Assembly: GCF_038900055.1 (NCBI RefSeq)
Contig: NZ_JBBMQM010000001.1
Coordinates: forward strand, 930,001-994,000
Origin: Henriciella sp. AS95
GTDB taxonomy: Bacteria > Pseudomonadota > Alphaproteobacteria > Caulobacterales > Hyphomonadaceae
Length of the DNA: 64,000 nt
Direction: 5' to 3'
Made by a program: the position numbers and the translations under genes
Part shown: positions 63,099-64,000 of the stretch, piece after piece
Layout of the letters: each line of letters starts with the position of its first letter
Numbering within the stretch: position 1 is the first letter of the stretch
Notes under the pieces: generated by a model
What the model was told of the DNA's origin: nothing
The model's database searches: none
The model's input: only the letters and a program-made list of their open reading frames with translations

Positions 63099-63838
63099 TG
63101 AGCCCTTCTTCCCGGTCGACGACTTCAAAATCCAAACCGACCCTGCACGAAACCATACGCAGCGCCATTGAAAAGCGGATACTCTCCGGTGAGCTCAAAC
63201 CTGGTGATCGCATCCCGTTCGAACACGAACTCATGGAAAGTTATGACTGCTCGCGGATGACCGTGAACAAAGCGGTCACGGAACTCGTGAACAAAGGCCT
63301 GATTGTGCGCCGCCGCCGGGCTGGCTCATTTGTTGCCCAGCCGCCGAGCGACTCGACCATGCTCGACATTCCGGACATTCAGGCGGATTTGCAGCAACGG
63401 GGCAAGGCGTATTCCTACAGATTGCTGAAGCGCCGTATTCGCAATGCCCGAAAAACGCGAAACAACGAGATGGAACTCGCACGAAACGGCCGGCTGCTGG
63501 ATTTGGTTAGCCTGCACGGCGCAGATGGTAAGGCTTATGCGCTCGAACAGCGCCTGATCAGCCTGGAAACAGTGAGCGATGCAGCGGACGCTGACTTCTC
63601 AGTTTCGCCGCCGGGCACATGGCTTCTCGATCATGTGCCGTGGTCGCAGGCCGAACATCGTATTTCGGCCAAGGCGGCAGACGAGGAGACCGCGCGCCTT
63701 CTTGACGTGGAAATTGGTTCGCCTTGCCTGGTGCTCGAACGCCAGACATGGCACGACAATTTGCCCGTGACGCATGTGCAGCAGACATTCCCCGGCGAAC
63801 GCCACACCTTTGTCGGGTCGTTTTCGCATAAGTTTTAA
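63098..63838 (+). CDS. hutC: Histidine utilisation repressor, GntR family
   Basis: Repressor of 246 aa. Winged helix at about residues 20-85 (GELKPGDRIPFEHELMESYDCSRMTVNKAVTELVNKGLIVRRR) followed by the UTRA effector domain (about 100-240: YALEQRLISLE, then CLVLERQTWHDNLPVTHVQQTFPGERHTF). Its start overlaps the hutF stop (ATGA). Urocanate is the usual inducer. The operator at 61667 in the divergent promoter is the likely target, so it controls its own operon. Confidence 0.95.
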   Translation: MSPSSRSTTSKSKPTLHETIRSAIEKRILSGELKPGDRIPFEHELMESYDCSRMTVNKAVTELVNKGLIVRRRRAGSFVAQPPSDSTMLDIPDIQADLQQRGKAYSYRLLKRRIRNARKTRNNEMELARNGRLLDLVSLHGADGKAYALEQRLISLETVSDAADADFSVSPPGTWLLDHVPWSQAEHRISAKAADEETARLLDVEIGSPCLVLERQTWHDNLPVTHVQQTFPGERHTFVGSFSHKF

Positions 63839-63902
63839 GCTGCAATCAGTCGGTTGGATCGAGTAAGTCGACAGGGTGTTGTCCGCGCTGATACAGCCTG
63901 TC

Positions 63903-64000
63903 CTAGGACTGACTGGACGATTCTACGCGGCCGAAACCCTTGCGAGACATCTCGCCCCAATCCTTCTTGCCTCGCAGGAACTGCCAGAAACCGCTGATCC
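63903..64000 (-). CDS. C-terminal end of a probable glycosyltransferase, cut by window edge
   Basis: A minus-strand reading frame enters at the right edge and stops at TAG (63903-63905), giving 32 visible codons with WQFLRGKKDWGEMSRKGFG. The W-G-x-M-x-R-x-G-F pattern near a C-terminus is common in membrane-linked family 2 glycosyltransferases, but the fragment is too short to be sure. The 64 bases between it and hutC contain no further gene. Confidence 0.4.
   Translation of the reverse strand, partial: ISGFWQFLRGKKDWGEMSRKGFGRVESSSQS

Overview
The window reads as chromosomal DNA of a GC-rich, Gram-negative alphaproteobacterium. Four TonB-dependent receptors, many Tat and Sec lipoproteins, MFS/Spinster-type transporters and a high load of esterases suggest a marine or soil Hyphomonadales- or Sphingomonadales-like heterotroph; this placement is inference. 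No rRNA, tRNA, CRISPR array, insertion sequence or phage gene was seen. Genes are cut at both edges: a peroxiredoxin on the left and the C-terminal end of a probable glycosyltransferase on the right.

Left part (1-8.1 kb): a sulfur-stress module (peroxiredoxin, split YeeE/YedE transporter, BigR-like ArsR repressor) is followed by a chaperone-usher surface-fibre locus (pilin, terminator, chaperone, usher, tip-like subunit, and a second pilin-like subunit on the opposite strand).

8.2-18.5 kb: an AraC regulator; a siderophore-type TonB receptor in operon with a large TolB-propeller/amidohydrolase protein; and, divergently, a PepSY membrane protein, an HSL-family esterase, a PaiB-like FMN-binding protein and a TetR regulator. 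The divergent promoter carries a Fur-like inverted repeat.

18.7-44 kb: an esterase-dense catabolic island. It has two TonB receptors, five type-B carboxylesterases, two CubicO/beta-lactamase-fold esterases, an acyl-CoA synthetase, two Spinster-type MFS permeases, an exported MmgE/PrpD protein, an exported DHDPS-family protein and an IclR regulator. Palindrome TTCCA-N5-TGGAA occurs at the three promoters around iclR, and a 20-bp TTCA...TGAA element links the operon beside tetR to the first MFS gene. The picture is uptake of an ester-rich compound across the outer membrane, periplasmic ester hydrolysis, import of the products and CoA activation.

44-56.4 kb: a second catabolic block with a TonB receptor, MBL-fold hydrolase, solute-binding protein, VOC and LigB/MhpB-type extradiol dioxygenases, MhpC-like hydrolase, FadR-type GntR regulator, Baeyer-Villiger monooxygenase, SDR and GlcG-like protein. 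Palindrome CATGC-WW-GCATG occurs upstream of almost every transcription unit here, including gntR itself, which defines a probable GntR regulon for degrading an aromatic or cyclic ketone. This is the most interesting signal in the window.

56.4-63.9 kb: a complete five-step histidine utilisation cluster (hutI-hutH-hutG-hutU on the minus strand, hutF-hutC on the plus strand) with a HutC-type operator in the divergent promoter.
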